A DNA stretch of 64,000 nt from Lunularia cruciata. Taxonomy: Eukaryota > Streptophyta > Marchantiopsida > Lunulariales > Lunulariaceae. The notes beneath the pieces were generated by a model. That model saw only the letters and a list, made by a program, of their open reading frames with translations. It was not told where the DNA came from and did not search any database. Location of the stretch: the NCBI GenBank assembly GCA_948567375.1, contig OX419761.1, positions 45,014,501 through 45,078,500 on the forward strand, given 5' to 3'. The position numbers and the translations under genes were made by a program. This document shows, piece by piece, positions 48,331-59,639 of this stretch (positions are counted from its first letter, which is position 1; each line of letters starts with the position of its first letter).

Positions 48331-48580
48331 TTACCTACCAATACGCTGGAGTAGTGGTAGTCTTGGCTCACTACAGTCCAAGACCATGGCAACATCAATT
48401 TCAGCTTTTAGTGGTGCAGTTACTTAGCATAGTGACTTTGTTGAGGGGAATGCCCATGTAGAGGATACTCTTGTACCAAAGGTGATCACTTGGATTTGGA
48501 GTACAAGTGTGATTGTTCTATCCACCTTGGATATTCCATTGTGGAGTTTAGAGGAGGCATTGTAGCAGCATATAGATCAG

Positions 48581-49717
48581 TTGGTGCAACATGCTTGGAG
48601 TGGAGCCTTCATACCATCAAGAGATGAGTATGAGGATGAGCCTCCAGAGTCAATTACTTTGACACCTTTGGATACCACACTCATTGCTTGGCAGTATCCA
48701 ATAGAGGGGATATGTCTATTGGAGTTGTTTGGTGAGATTAGCACCGGACTAGCTACGGTACTACAGGCACATATATGAGTATAGAGGTATTTGTATGTGG
48801 AAAGAGATGAGACTGCTAGGCGAGTCTCTCTACATCATGTGGCACACTTGGCCTATTGGTATCCCAAGTTATTATCAATATCAACAGTCAAGGGTTACCA
48901 AAAAGCCCTACCAGCAGACATTTCCTTACTAGGGGTGCATGATCTTGAGAGACATGGGCCTAATCACTTGATGATTTTTGGATAGCCATGTCAGGGACAC
49001 ACATGTTGGCCAAGGTTTGGGTCTTCAAGATCCCCATTCTAGTATGTTTTGGAGATGTTACGGATACTACGACATCTCCAAGTTCATCAATCTATTTCTC
49101 TAGCTTACATTTTGGAGAACATTCCTTGATAGGTGATTCTCGCACATCAAAATCATTTTTGGATGGGACTTATTGTATTGTTAGATGTAGCTAGAGTAGG
49201 ATCAAGGGCTCATCATCTTTGTATTTGGTGGACAAACCTCTTACCCAGAGAGGTTCTATAGTGCGCATATGATGGGATTCAACAACTAGACCACATCCTT
49301 GTTGATGACATCTTGGATATTGGGCGTCAATCTCAGACAATGGTAGTGGCTGATGGGTCACCTATGGCAGTGGTGAACCTAGTTTGACAGCCTAGAGCCG
49401 CATTTCTCACATTCATGAGTTTCCGAAACTCTCATGCTTTTCAAGAGGGAGGTTCTAGACTGGTTTGGGACTCATAGTTACAGCAATTGGTGGAGCCTAA
49501 TGTTGATGAGAGAGAGCATGTGATGGGTTTTTGCACTGGTATTACCGGTATTCCAACAGTGTCAAAGGCATCAAAGCATCAAGTGTTAGGTCAGGCTATG
49601 GACTTGAACTATTTGGCTTGGATTGTGAGCCTTGGCTTGGCAGAGCAACATAGGATATGCTTGATAGGCATCACCACTCAAACATTTGTGTGCCCTATGC
49701 TTATCAAGACAATTTAG
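48581..49717 (+). pseudogene. Cytosine-C5 DNA methyltransferase domain in element C
   Basis: A single plus frame can be read through 48581-49717, broken only by point stops. Motif I: LLELFGEISTGLATVL (48716-48763; SAM binding, one Gly now Glu). Motif II region: RYLYVERDE. Motif IV: PCQGH (48986-49000; catalytic Cys codon 48989-48991), with TAG for the usual preceding Trp. Motif VI: YILENIP (ENI at 49115-49123). Motif VIII region: SRAHHLCIWWTNL (49190-49235; the usual arginines now His and Cys). Target-recognition part: YDGIQQLDHILVDDILDIG, then RAAFLTFMSF and EGGSRLVWD. Motif IX: DEREHVMGF. Motif X: LGQAMDLNYLAWIVSL. About 320 codons for the catalytic domain. In a live element it would methylate DNA, perhaps its own cDNA. 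It lies between protease and RT of the same element and is not a host CMT or DRM gene (no BAH, chromo or UBA parts, motif order not rearranged). Confidence 0.85.
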
Positions 49718-50029
49718 GCACCTATTGGGGGCGATGGACCGAGTGCCTGTGGTATTCTTGGGACACAACCAATAGCTACTAGGGAGAGTGGCCTACTTGA
49801 AGTCCATCCAAGTGAGCGTGGGCTATTTGGATTACACCCTTGGTCCACTTGGGATGCAGTTAGAGGAAGTGTGGAGCTTGCAACCATAGTGGAGGGAGTT
49901 TTTCACACAAAGGTCGAGACTTCTAGTGGTTAGGGGTATGACACTACTGCTCCCAAGAGCCCAATGTAGCAGGTAATCAATACGTCTTCCACTCTTGCAA
50001 TAGTTACAAAGGATACTTGGGAGCAAGAT

Positions 50030-51330
50030 CTTAGACCCAAGCTTATTGGAGAGGAAAGATGGAGAGTTTGGAGGTTCTTGAGGAGCTACACGAGTTGTTT
50101 TACCTTCAGTATGAAGGATTTGGGTGCTCTAAAAGGACCTAGTATACAAATTGAGTTGACTAGCAATACACCTGTTTTCTGATATCCTTATTGCTATAGT
50201 GATTCAGAGCTAGAGTAAAGACCTTTTTGAGGCTGGTTTGGTAGAGATCTCACATGGAGTATGCATCAGCTACATGTGATGCCAGCCAAGAAGGATATGC
50301 ATGGCAACTACATAGATAGGCGGATGTGTGGAGATTACCAACCTATTAACTGATAGACCAAGGCTGATTGGTATGCCATGCCTACACTAGAGGAGATTTT
50401 TGACGATTAGGCATGCAAAGGTCTTCAATACTTTGGATCAATATCATCAATTGCCAATCAAGGAGGAGGATAAGTCCAAGATAACATTTTGGGCTATTGA
50501 TCCTCATGGAAAGGATGTCTTATATCAATGGAGGTTCTTACCATTTGGGTTAAAGAACGCTCTTGCTGAGTTCCAAAGGGATTAGATTTTTCTTGGTGCT
50601 ATATTGATGACATTTTGGTCTATAGCACTACTGTAGAGGAGCATGAGAGACATTTGTTGGAAGTGTTTGAGAGGTTGAGATTTCATGGACTCAAATTACA
50701 TCTTGGGAAGCGTATGTTCTTCCATGAGCAGATTGAGTATTTGGGTCACACTATCTACCCAAGAGGACTTGGTGTTCAACAAACCAAGGTGGAGGCTATT
50801 GCATGTATTCCTTGGCCTATGGATGTGAGCAAAGTGTGAGCATTCCTTGGGTTGGCAAATTTCTATTGCCGTTATGTTAGAGGATTTTGTGCCATTACTG
50901 AGGCCTTGATGAAGTTAACCAAGCTTACACAAGAGTAGTGTTGGGGAGATGAGTAGGAGAGAGCTTTTGTAGAGCTCAAGGAGAGGTTGAGATCTGCTCC
51001 TATTTTGAGGAGACCAATCAGAGGATGACCATTTCAAGTTCACACTGATTGGAGTATGTTGGAACTTGGAGCAATGCTCACCCAACATGATGATGAGGGA
51101 AAGGAGTTTGTGGTGGCCTATGCTAATTGCTCTAACAATTCAGCGGAGGAAAAGTATAGTTCATATGAGGGAGATTGCTTGGTAGCAGTTTGGGCAGTAG
51201 CACATCTTTGATGTTACCTATTTGGTAACCCCTTTACTCTCATCATAGATCATCAGCCACTAAAGTGGGTTGATGGAGTCTGACAAGCTTTCAAGAAAGC
51301 TTGCACTATGGGCTTTGATAGAGGGGGCCA
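50030..51330 (+). pseudogene. Element C reverse transcriptase and RNase H
   Basis: 50030-50160 gives the pre-RT text (WRFLRSYTSCFTFSMKDLGA-like). RT motifs: VLYQWRFLPFGLKNALAEFQ, catalytic YIDDIL (50600-50617), HGLKLHLGKRMFFHEQIEYL, AFLGLANFYCRYVRGF. RNase H: VHTDWSMLELGAMLTQ, VAYAN, YEGDCLVAVWAV, IIDHQPLKWV. The YxDD aspartates are intact. Stops are scattered, several as TAG. Confidence 0.88.
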
Positions 51331-51639
51331 ACCTCATAGTTGGGGCCAAGGAGAGAGACCATGTCCCTCAGCAAGCTAGGCAGTTCAGATTGGAGGGCAT
51401 ACACCTTCTTTGGGTATGGGAGGATGGTAGAGTACAAGTAGTACCACTTCTATCTCAAAGACCATAGTTGGTCCATCATGCTCATGAGGAGCTAGGACAT
51501 TTGGAGTAAAGCATACATATAGCTTACTTTAGAGTCATTATTGGTGGTGGTATGCAAACCGAGGTACAATAGTTTGTTTCAAGATATATGGTTTATGACC
51601 AAGTTAGAGCATCATTTAATGGTCCTATGCCATAGTTAC

Positions 51640-52330
51640 ACCCATTACCTATCATGGGATTGGGTAACCATTGGATTTTGGACTTTGTTGGACCTTTACA
51701 ATTGACTGTGAGACATCATTGGTATGTTTTGGTGATGGTGGAGCACTTCTCCAAGTGGATTGAGTTGGTAGTACTTCTTGACAAGTCTAGTGAAGGGACG
51801 GCTTATTTGTTTCTAGATCGGGTTCTAAGTCATTTTGGTGCACCAATTGAGGTTTTGACTAATCAGAGTATAGAGTTCTTGGGAGTGTTTCAAGTAATGT
51901 GTGTCAAGGCTTTGATTGATCATTGTACTACCTCCCAAGATCACCATGAGGCAGATGGCTTAGTAGAGAGAGTGGTTTAGACAATGAAGAAAGGATTGTG
52001 AAAGTATGGTTTGCAAAGAGGCCACTTGGGAGATTGGGATCTCCAATTACCTTGGTTGGCCATAGGCTATTGGTTCAGCCAAGAAGCCTCCTTAGCATCC
52101 TTCTCTCCTTACTTCCTACTCTATGGATGAGATCAAGAGTTACATGCAGCTATTTGTCAAGATGCTATTGTAGTTTTGGACTTGGATGATCCAAATGTAT
52201 GGATGAGCACATGTTCTCAATGAGTAGAGATCTTTTGGAGAGTGATGTCAATGGCCTTTGAGAACTTGGCAATGCTCAACATAGAGATACCTTATGCTAT
52301 GAAACCATTTGAGGAGGAGGTTGTAGACCC
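51640..52330 (+). pseudogene. Element C integrase
   Basis: Core reads LDFVGPLQLTVRHHWYVLVM, FSKWIELVVL, LSHFGAPIEVLTNQSIEF (second catalytic Asp now Asn), DHHEADGLVERVV (Glu kept), then SPYFLLYG. No chromodomain follows; instead a cysteine-rich domain does. Confidence 0.85.
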
Positions 52331-52493
52331 TTAATTTGTTAATTTCATCCAATAGACTATGTTTATCTACAATAGACAGCACCAACAACACTTGATGTTT
52401 TGACAAGCCACACTATCTTGAGAATGCATAAGGTTTTCCATTTGGAGTCCTTGTGTTAGAAGGATATGATGGTGTTGTTTGGAAGAATCATGT

Positions 52494-52690
52494 GTGCAAT
52501 TGTACGCCATGCCACCTACCAAACATTGATGGTACTATGGACCCAAGCTTGGCACTTGTATGTGAACGCTTGACGTATATGTTATGTGGCTCTTTTGATG
52601 GAGCTACTACTATGTAAGTGTGTGATAGTGGTCTAATATGATGGCATATAGCATGTATGACTCCTCCCCTAATAGTGGTTTCTCAAAGAC
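52494..52690 (+). pseudogene. PHD-finger-like domain at the C-terminus of element C
   Basis: In one frame: CNCTPCHLPNIDGTMDPSLA, then MLCGSFDGATTM, a stop, VCDSGLI, a stop, WHIACMTPPL. The spacing CGS-x5-TM-x-x-CD-x-(C)-x3-WH-x2-C-x-TPPL matches a PHD zinc finger in which one Cys is now Gly and one Gly codon is a stop. PHD fingers bind histone H3 tails, so this would be a chromatin reader in the position where chromoviruses carry a chromodomain. Confidence 0.55.
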
Positions 52691-52885
52691 AGTAATTATG
52701 TCCTAGATGTACTTGACCTATAGCTAGTTCATTCTTTATATGGTATAGATTGCAAACATAGGACTATAGATGGGGCTCCATAGCACCTGGCCTTCTGATC
52801 TTTGCCCATCATAAGGTATACCACATACTTGGAGAAGATGGTTATCTGGAGTTAGAGGGACCTAACCGCTTACTAGGGGGGTAAT

Positions 52886-53140
52886 TGCGGTACTTTAGAG
52901 TCTATGTATGACTTATGTATGAGTTGTACTTCTATAGTGTATGATGTTGAGAACAATGTATGTTGTGTATTGATGTATATACGCACAACAACTATCATGC
53001 CATTTGTAGTGTCTCATTTGGATTGGTCAAACATTGGAGTTGTAGTGATAATAATTAGAAGTATTTCAATAGTTTCCCATAGACTACTTTCTGAAGGTCA
53101 GATTTTGTGTTTGGAGTACTAACTTCATGGTGGGGCCCAT
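52886..53140 (+). repeat. 3' LTR of element C, truncated
   Basis: Starts TGCGGTACTTTAGAG right after the polypurine tract. Matches the C1 and C2 LTRs from ATCATGCCATTTGTAG (52998) to GGTGGGGCCCATT (53140), where similarity stops, so the 3' end is lost. Confidence 0.7.
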
Positions 53141-53580
53141 TTTGGTACCTACAATTTTTTTTCCTTATTTCCAAAGAAGAAGCATACAGAAGAAGTCAAA
53201 TTGCGCCTATATGGCAAAAGAAGGCAAAGAAAAGTGTCCTCAAGGTGTAACCCGAGGTAAAGTGACTTTGTGTCAAAAGGCAAGGTACTTAGAATTGCCC
53301 TATCAGCATGCAACCCAAAGGAAAGAGACTTTGTCTCAAGGGCACTCAATCCGAGGCAAGGAAAATGTAACAACTTTCCTTTGGGGCAAGACATGCAAGA
53401 AGGTACCATTAACAAAAAATAGCAGTCATATGCATTAGAGACAATTGATAGTGACAAGAGCATGCAAGAGGTGTGATTTCTTGGTAGAAATTCAAAGTGA
53501 AGAAAGATGGAGGAGGCACGCCACTATAAAATTTGGGCTAAAGACAAAGTGATGACAAGCAATTTTTCATCACCATTAAG
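53141..53580. other. No gene recognised
   Basis: Purine-rich sequence with repeated phrases such as GTAACCCGAGG and CAATCCGAGGCAAGG; probably leader of the following pseudogene's element. Confidence 0.4.
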
Positions 53581-53588
53581 AAGTCGTC

Positions 53589-56212
53589 ATGCAAGAGATT
53601 GTGGGAAAAGGAAGTGTTGTCAAAGAAGTGCTGGAGTGTCAAGAGGAAGACGAGAGAGTTAATCCGGGAATCAATTGGAAGAATAGTCCCCAACCTAGAG
53701 TGGAAGAGACAAAGATGGGAGGTGGGAAGAAGAACTCCAAATTCACAATGAGAAATCATGCGATTCAAAGGTTAGATGTGATTGCAAGAATCAAGGTCAT
53801 GAGCAAGCTTTGAATCACATTCCTGGCATGGAACTGGAATGTTAGTTTTCCAGGTTTCATGACTTAGATCATTGAGAGTAAGTGTCTTGATGGCCCTGAG
53901 GAAGAAGGGAAGAGAGGAAATCCGGCTTGATGGATAGAGTCAGATTGGACATTAGTACTTGCGAGAGAAGCAGGTGCAGAGCATGGTGCCACGTTCTGGG
54001 GAAGGGAGAAGTAGCCAAAGTAACCCAAGAAGTGAGAGATGCCTTCTCTTCAAAGCGCACAAAGAATGGCTACAAAGTGGAGAGCTATGAGGATCCTGTC
54101 AAGAGGGGAATTGTGAGTGCTCTAATGGCAATCTTGAAGTCGTAGAGAACAACTTATGTGATGAAGCATCAAGCGGTGTTCTTGCATAAGATGTTTGCAG
54201 GAGAGCCAATTAATTGGACGAAGTGTTTCCATCAAAGGACTCAACATATGATGTGGAATTTGTGAGACAAGTCGCCTCCACATTACATTGTGCCGTTTGC
54301 AACCCACTTCTAACTGGGGCTGAACTTGCTCAATACGGCGGAGAGACACAAGATGGTGTCATATTTCTACCCCAACTTGAGAAGAGATGTTGATGCGGAG
54401 GAGCAATAGTACATCCTGCAAATCAGGAGTAGCGATGAGTACTAACAGCAAACGGGGCAGAGTGTGCAATTGAAGGTGAGCACTCCAAAGTCAAAGAAGA
54501 GGAGTCGACAAGGAGAAGAAGAAGAAGTAGAGAAGGTGCAACCTTGGAAAGCTAGAAAGGTGAACCCGAGGAGAGAACTGATGGTAATTGCATCGTCGGA
54601 CAAAGAGTTGGAAGGGGAGGCTGAATGCAAGTCCAAAGACTCAAAGAAGGAGGAAGAACCCGAGTTCACACTTTAGAGTGAGGACACGAGTAGTGCTAGT
54701 GATGACGGAGTAGAGATGCAGTCGATACCCAAAGGGGAGGAAGCCAAGATGGAGACAGAGGATAAGGTAACTTGAAACTGGAAGACAAAGTTATAAAGTA
54801 GGAGGAAAAAGGAGTTATAATTTAGAGGGGAGTCCGTTCCAAACATAAGGTGAAGTATGAAGTGGGGCCGAGTAAGGTAAGAGAAGTGGAGAGTGGAAGT
54901 TTGGGGAGCAAAGAATCCATTTCTATAAGGTGATTGTGGCTAAGAAGGTGAGTGTTGAGTGAGGAAGAGGCAAAGAAGGAAATAAGTCCACAAACTGAGG
55001 TAACTCCAAGTGAAGGAGTAGAGTATCTGAGGGAGATTGTGTGCCCATTGCTAGTGAAGTTAGAGCATAAGAAGAAGGAGATGCAGTCAAAGTGTCCGGA
55101 GGTGAAGATTGTATTGCAAGTGTTAGCTCGACTGGAAGAAGAGAACTTGGAATTGAAGAAGAGTATAATCCAAGGTGAGGAGGAAAGGGAAGTGCTCCAA
55201 GTAGATGTCCAATCAAGCAGAATCAAGTAATCAAGAACTTGAAGAGAGAAGTGGGGAGTAGAGAGAGAACCATAGAGCAGAATAACATAGCAAGGGAAAG
55301 ACAAGTAGCTGAGTATGAAATCTTGAAACATCAGTTTGTTGATTTGAGATTTGAGATTATCCATGCTACGGTGAGAGTAGCAGAGAAGGATCAAGAGCTC
55401 AATAGAGTGATGGAGAATGTAGAAGAGAAGAAGCAGCTCTGGCAAAGAGAGTTGACAATGAGATATAGAGAGGAAGAGAGATTAGAGAGTTACTTTGCAA
55501 TCTAGAGGAGAAGATTGTGCAGAAGGAGAAGGAGAAGGAGACAATGAAAGCCAAGTTTGAAGCGGAATTGGCAATGTATAGAGAAGATTGGCTTGCAAAT
55601 TGAGAATGGGAGAGAAGAATGAGGCTGGAGCCATTGAAGGAGATAATGATGAAGATGAACGCGATGTTGAGTACAAAAGCCAATGTGCAAATTGAAGAGA
55701 CAAGACTCATGAGTTGAAGTTGTTGGTGTAGGAGATGAGGAGGAGAAATACAAAGGATAAAGACTTGAATGCTTTACTTATTAGTCTCAAAACTCGTGTA
55801 GATAGGAAGATATTGGAAGTGGAAGACAATATCACAATTAGATTAAACTTAGTGAAATTAGAGTTTAGATAAACTTCGGAAGGATTAGATAAACAATTAG
55901 ATAAACACAATTAGATAAACAATTAGATAAACACAATTAGATAAACTTTGGAAGGATGTAAGAGCAAAACCTAAAGTAGATGACATAGGAGTAGAGATAT
56001 CTTTGGACTTACCAGTGGAGATATTAGAGAAGAGTGGGTCGGGAGATAAGGATTTAGAAGGATTACCCACAAGTGTAATTGTAGATCAGGAAGGAGAAGT
56101 AGTAGAATTGGTAGCAGAATTAGTAGATGTGAAACACGAGGACAGAGTAGTAAGTGAAGTTACTTTGGGTTTGAAAGCAGACAAGGAAGAAGTAGACATC
56201 GGATTGGAGTAG
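53589..56212 (+). pseudogene. Long coiled-coil protein pseudogene, copy 2
   Basis: Frame followed from 53927 to about 54770 with stops, then via shifts at 54952 and 55239. Order: helical N-part (SSKRTKNGYKVESYEDPVKR), core FLHKMFAGEPINWTKCFHQ and PHYIVPFATHF-LGLNLLN (54260-54335), acidic/basic linker (KKRSRQGEEEEVEKVQPWK, SDKELEGEAECKSKDSKKEE), long coiled coil (EYLREIVCPLLVKLEHKKKE, VLARLEEENLELKKSIIQGE, EIIHATVRVAEKDQELNRVM), then an acidic tail (QEGEVVELVAELVDVKHEDR). The core aligns with VIYLTPFAIHFYMELNLLN of the 27.6-29.9 kb pseudogene, and the domain order is the same. Family unrecognised; transposon-associated by context. Confidence 0.65.
55865..55950. repeat. Short tandem repeat (TTAGATAAACACAA)n within pseudogene
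   Basis: TAGATAAAC recurs six times; the array is bracketed by two copies of TAGATAAACTTYGGAAGGA, as if the flanking segment was duplicated around it. Confidence 0.85.
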
Positions 56213-56837
56213 TAATAGTTTTGAGATTTGAAGAGATAGATTTGAAGAGGTGCATTGTCATTTTGGATCTACAAGTAGGAAGAGTTGTTATAGACCAGTA
56301 TAGTTGTTGGCAATTGTTGTTGGCTTCACTATTTAAGAGTGGCATTTGCAGTCTTATGTTGTTCAATGCTCATTATTTCTAAGAATCGATAAAGCAAAGT
56401 GTTGTAAAGCAGTGCTTGTTGTTTGAGCTTGATTTTGAGTATCAATTTTTTGTGTGTGTTTGTGAGTGTTGGGAGAATTTTGAAGTGCAAATCAGTGTGT
56501 TTGTTGGATGTTGGATTCCGCAACTTTGATCTTCATTCTGTGTGTTTGATCCTAAGTGAAATGCAATTGGAGCAAGACCTTGACAAATCTAAGAGGAATT
56601 GTAGTGTTGGGTGTATTTTGCATTTGTGAGTGCAGCGCAGTGTTGATGTGAAGCAATTTTGATCAAGGAAGTTGTGCCTTTAGTGGAGCGGTAGAAGACA
56701 ATTCTCAAGCAAAGTTGTTTTGCAGTGAAGTGCCATTTTTGGGAGAGCTTGAAACATCACAATCAAGATTGTTTGGAAAGAATTGATGGAGTTGCGATTA
56801 AGAAGTGTTAATTTGTGACAAGACTGCGAGTCAGTGC
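56213..56837. other. No gene recognised
   Basis: GT-rich stretch (TTTTTTGTGTGTGTTTGTGAG near 56446). No domain seen. Ends where similarity to element C begins. Confidence 0.45.
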
Positions 56838-56849
56838 TTGGTGGTAAAG

Positions 56850-57960
56850 GTTCCACACCTAGTAAGGGTGTAGTAAGGATATAGCCATAACTACTTGGAT
56901 TGAGCACTTGAAGCAAAGATTGGCTAGCATGGCCATAACTCAAAGGAGATTAGATTTGTGTATTGAGACTTCTACCTCATATGCTAGTAATAGAGATGTC
57001 TTGGATTTCATGTGTGGAGTAGCATAGGTGGATGCATCTGCCGTAATGGAGTGCAGTATGTGCTCCAGAGCTTAGAGGAGCATCAATGAAGTTAGACCCA
57101 TACAGAGGAGAGGCTGGTAGATAGGTTAGACTTTCCTAGTCTTTTACACTCTTTAAGGCACTACAAATAACATCATGGCTCCTAGACGTCCTAGTGCAGG
57201 TGTGGTAGGTGGTGATGGGGTGCATGATGGACTACCTACTACTTCACAAACTAAGTCTAGCACAATGTTAGGAGCGGCTCAATTGATTATGCACTTTCCA
57301 TTATTCTCATCTAGTGACATGTGTACATTGGAAGTTGATCCAACCCTAGTGTTTTGGTTGGTTGCCACTCTTTGTGATAGTAGGGATGATGTGGTTCCTA
57401 CTAATAGAGCAAAGGTTGTTGATAATAGAGTTGACTTGGTTGAGGAGCATGGGATCCGCTTAGAAACCAATAGTTTATAGCAAGCTGTAGCGGCTAGATT
57501 GGAGGAGTTACCAACTAGACCGGCCTTTGAGCGAGCACGATTTACACATAGGGTTGTCCTATTGGATAACTAGAGGGGAATTTATTTTTGGTGGGACTTT
57601 TAGAAAAGGCCTAGATACCATAAAGGGTCTTATTAGACTTTGGTGCATAGCCCTTTATGTTGGGAAAGGCTACAATTGTCGGTCTGGAATTACAAAAGAC
57701 CAATGTGGAGTGGTGTCCATTTCAGATCCAAACATCTCTAGGGGGTGGTTCTACACAATACATCACATGTGGAGAGCTTGTTGTTTAGATTCAGCCTGAT
57801 CATCCAATTGATAGCTCTATTGTGAGAGCTCAGGCCATTCCAACCAAAGCTAAGTTGTATGATGTGTTAGTTGGGAGAGCAATGTTGTACCCCATAGGTT
57901 TTAGTATTGACTATTGGGAGGATAAAGCCTCCTATAGACCAGGTTGGTAGTCAAGTGAGG
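56850..57960 (+). pseudogene. Element D gag end and protease
   Basis: 57175-57480 (ASAGVV-like GGDGVHDGLP, MLGAAQLIM, TLEVDPTLVF) matches C at 47520-47860. Protease: LLDFGA at 57632 and LYDVLVGRAMLYPIGF at about 57855. Like C it has DFG in place of DSG at the active site. Confidence 0.75.
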
Positions 57961-58279
57961 GATGGGTATGTCACCTATTGGTACGCTTAAGTAATGGTAG
58001 TCTTGGCTCACTACTATCCGTGAGCATGGTGACTTTAATTTAAGCTTTCAATGGTTCTATTACTTGGCTTGGTGATTTATTAGAGGGAATTGACCATGCA
58101 AAGGATACTCCAATACTAGAGGAGTCACTCAGATTTGGAGTACAAATGGGATTGTTCTATCCATCTTGGATGTTCCTTTGTGGAGTTCAAAGGAGGCAAT
58201 GCAGTAGCATGCAAATGAGTTGGTCTAGTAGGCTTGGAGTGGAGCCTTTGTATCACTAGGAGACTAGTGTGAGGATGAG

Positions 58280-59320
58280 CCTCCAAAGTCTATTACCTTG
58301 ATACCTTTGGATACCACACTCATTGCTTGGCAATATCTAATAGAAAGAGTATGTCTATTGAAGTTGTTCGGTGGGCTAAGCACTGGACTAGTTGTAGTAC
58401 TATATGCGGGTATACGAGTACAAAGGCACTTGTATGTAGAGAGAGTTGAGATTACTAGGTGAGTCTCTCTACATCATGTGGCACACTTGGCATATTGGTA
58501 TCCTAAGTTATTGCCAATGTCAACAGTCAATGGTTACTAGAAGACCCTACCAATAGACATTTCCTTGCTAGGAACACAAGATTTGGAGAGACATGGTCCC
58601 ATTTAGTTGGTGATTTTTGGATGGTTATGTTAGCAATATACATGTGTTGGTCGAGGTTTGTGTCTTCAAGATCCCCATTTTGGTGTGTTTTGGGAGATTT
58701 TTTGTATACAACGATATCTTCAAGTTCATCAATTTGTGTCTCCAGCTTACATTTGGAGAACTTCCCTTTGATGGGTGATTCTTGTACTTGGGTGGTGGCA
58801 AGTATACATTAGGTCTATTCTTGGATGGGAGTTGCCATGTTTTTGGATGCAACCAGAATGGGATCGCAGGCTCATCGTCTTATCTTTGGTCGATGAACCA
58901 CTTACCCAAAGGGCTCTACAACATCCTTATGATGGGATTCAACAACTTGACCACCTTATTGTTGATGAGATCTTGGATGTTGGGCGCCAATCTTAGAGAT
59001 TGGTAGTGGCTGATAGGTCAACTATGACAATGGTGAACCTAGTTGGATAGCCTTGAGTCATTTTCTCACACTTATGAGTTTCCCAAGCTCTCATGCTTTT
59101 TGAGAGGGAGGTCTTGGACTTGTTTGGGACTCATAGTTGTAATATTTGGTGGAGCCCAACTTGCCAATGAGAGAGAGCGGGCAATAGGTTTTTGCATTGG
59201 TATTACCATTGTTCCAACAATATGAGAGGCATCCAAGTGTCATGTGTTAGGTCATGCTATGGACCTAAATTGTTTGACTTGGATTGTGAGTTTTGGCTTG
59301 GTAGAGCAGTGTAAGATATG
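58280..59320 (+). pseudogene. Cytosine-C5 DNA methyltransferase domain in element D
   Basis: Motif I LLKLFGGLSTGLVVVL (58355-58402) keeps the GG that C has lost. Motif IV reads GWLC then TAG (58619-58633): Trp and the catalytic Cys are kept, Pro and Gln changed. A one-base deletion breaks motif VI (CTTACATTTGGAGAAC against CTTACATTTTGGAGAAC in C). Then YDGIQQLDHLIVDEILDVG, motif IX ANERERAIGF and motif X LGHAMDLNCLTWIVSF. Because C and D have different lesions, together they show that the family's ancestor had every motif. Confidence 0.8.
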
Positions 59321-59639
59321 CTTGATAGGAAATACCACTAGGATACTTGTGAGCTATATGCCTATCAAGATGATTTAGGCACATGCTAGAGGTGATGGAC
59401 CAAGTGGACAGGGTATTCTTGGGACACATCCAATGGCTACTAGTGAGAGTGGTCTACTTGAGTTCCATCTAGGTGAGCATGGTCTACTTAGATTACACCC
59501 TTGGTCTACTTGAGATGCAGCTAGAGGACATATGGAGCTGGTAGCCAGAATGGAAGGAGTTTTTCACATTGAGGTTGGGACCTCTAGGGGTTGCGGCATG
59601 ACACTACTCCTCCCAAGGGCCCAATATATATAGCTAGTT

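Larger units (their letters stand above)
46493..53140 (+). mobile_element. Element C (C2), 3' part: gag-PR-DNMT-RT-RH-IN-PHD and 3' LTR
   Basis: Continues the element interrupted by B. Recognisable in order: second half of gag with two zinc knuckles, protease, a cytosine-C5 methyltransferase, RT, RNase H, integrase and a PHD-finger-like domain, then a polypurine tract (AGGGGGG at 52875-52881) and LTR. All domains hold stops, mostly TAG and TGA, and a few shifts. Confidence 0.88.

Noticed and set aside
48581-49717. A host DNA methyltransferase gene inserted by chance
   Set aside because: It is co-linear with protease and RT in two separate copies (C and D), has no BAH, chromo or UBA part, and the motif order is not the DRM rearrangement.
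54822-55445. A 207-codon open frame on the minus strand
   Set aside because: It lies exactly opposite the charged coiled-coil coding sequence of the 53.6-56.2 kb pseudogene; its Leu/Ser-rich text is the antisense of Glu/Lys codons.
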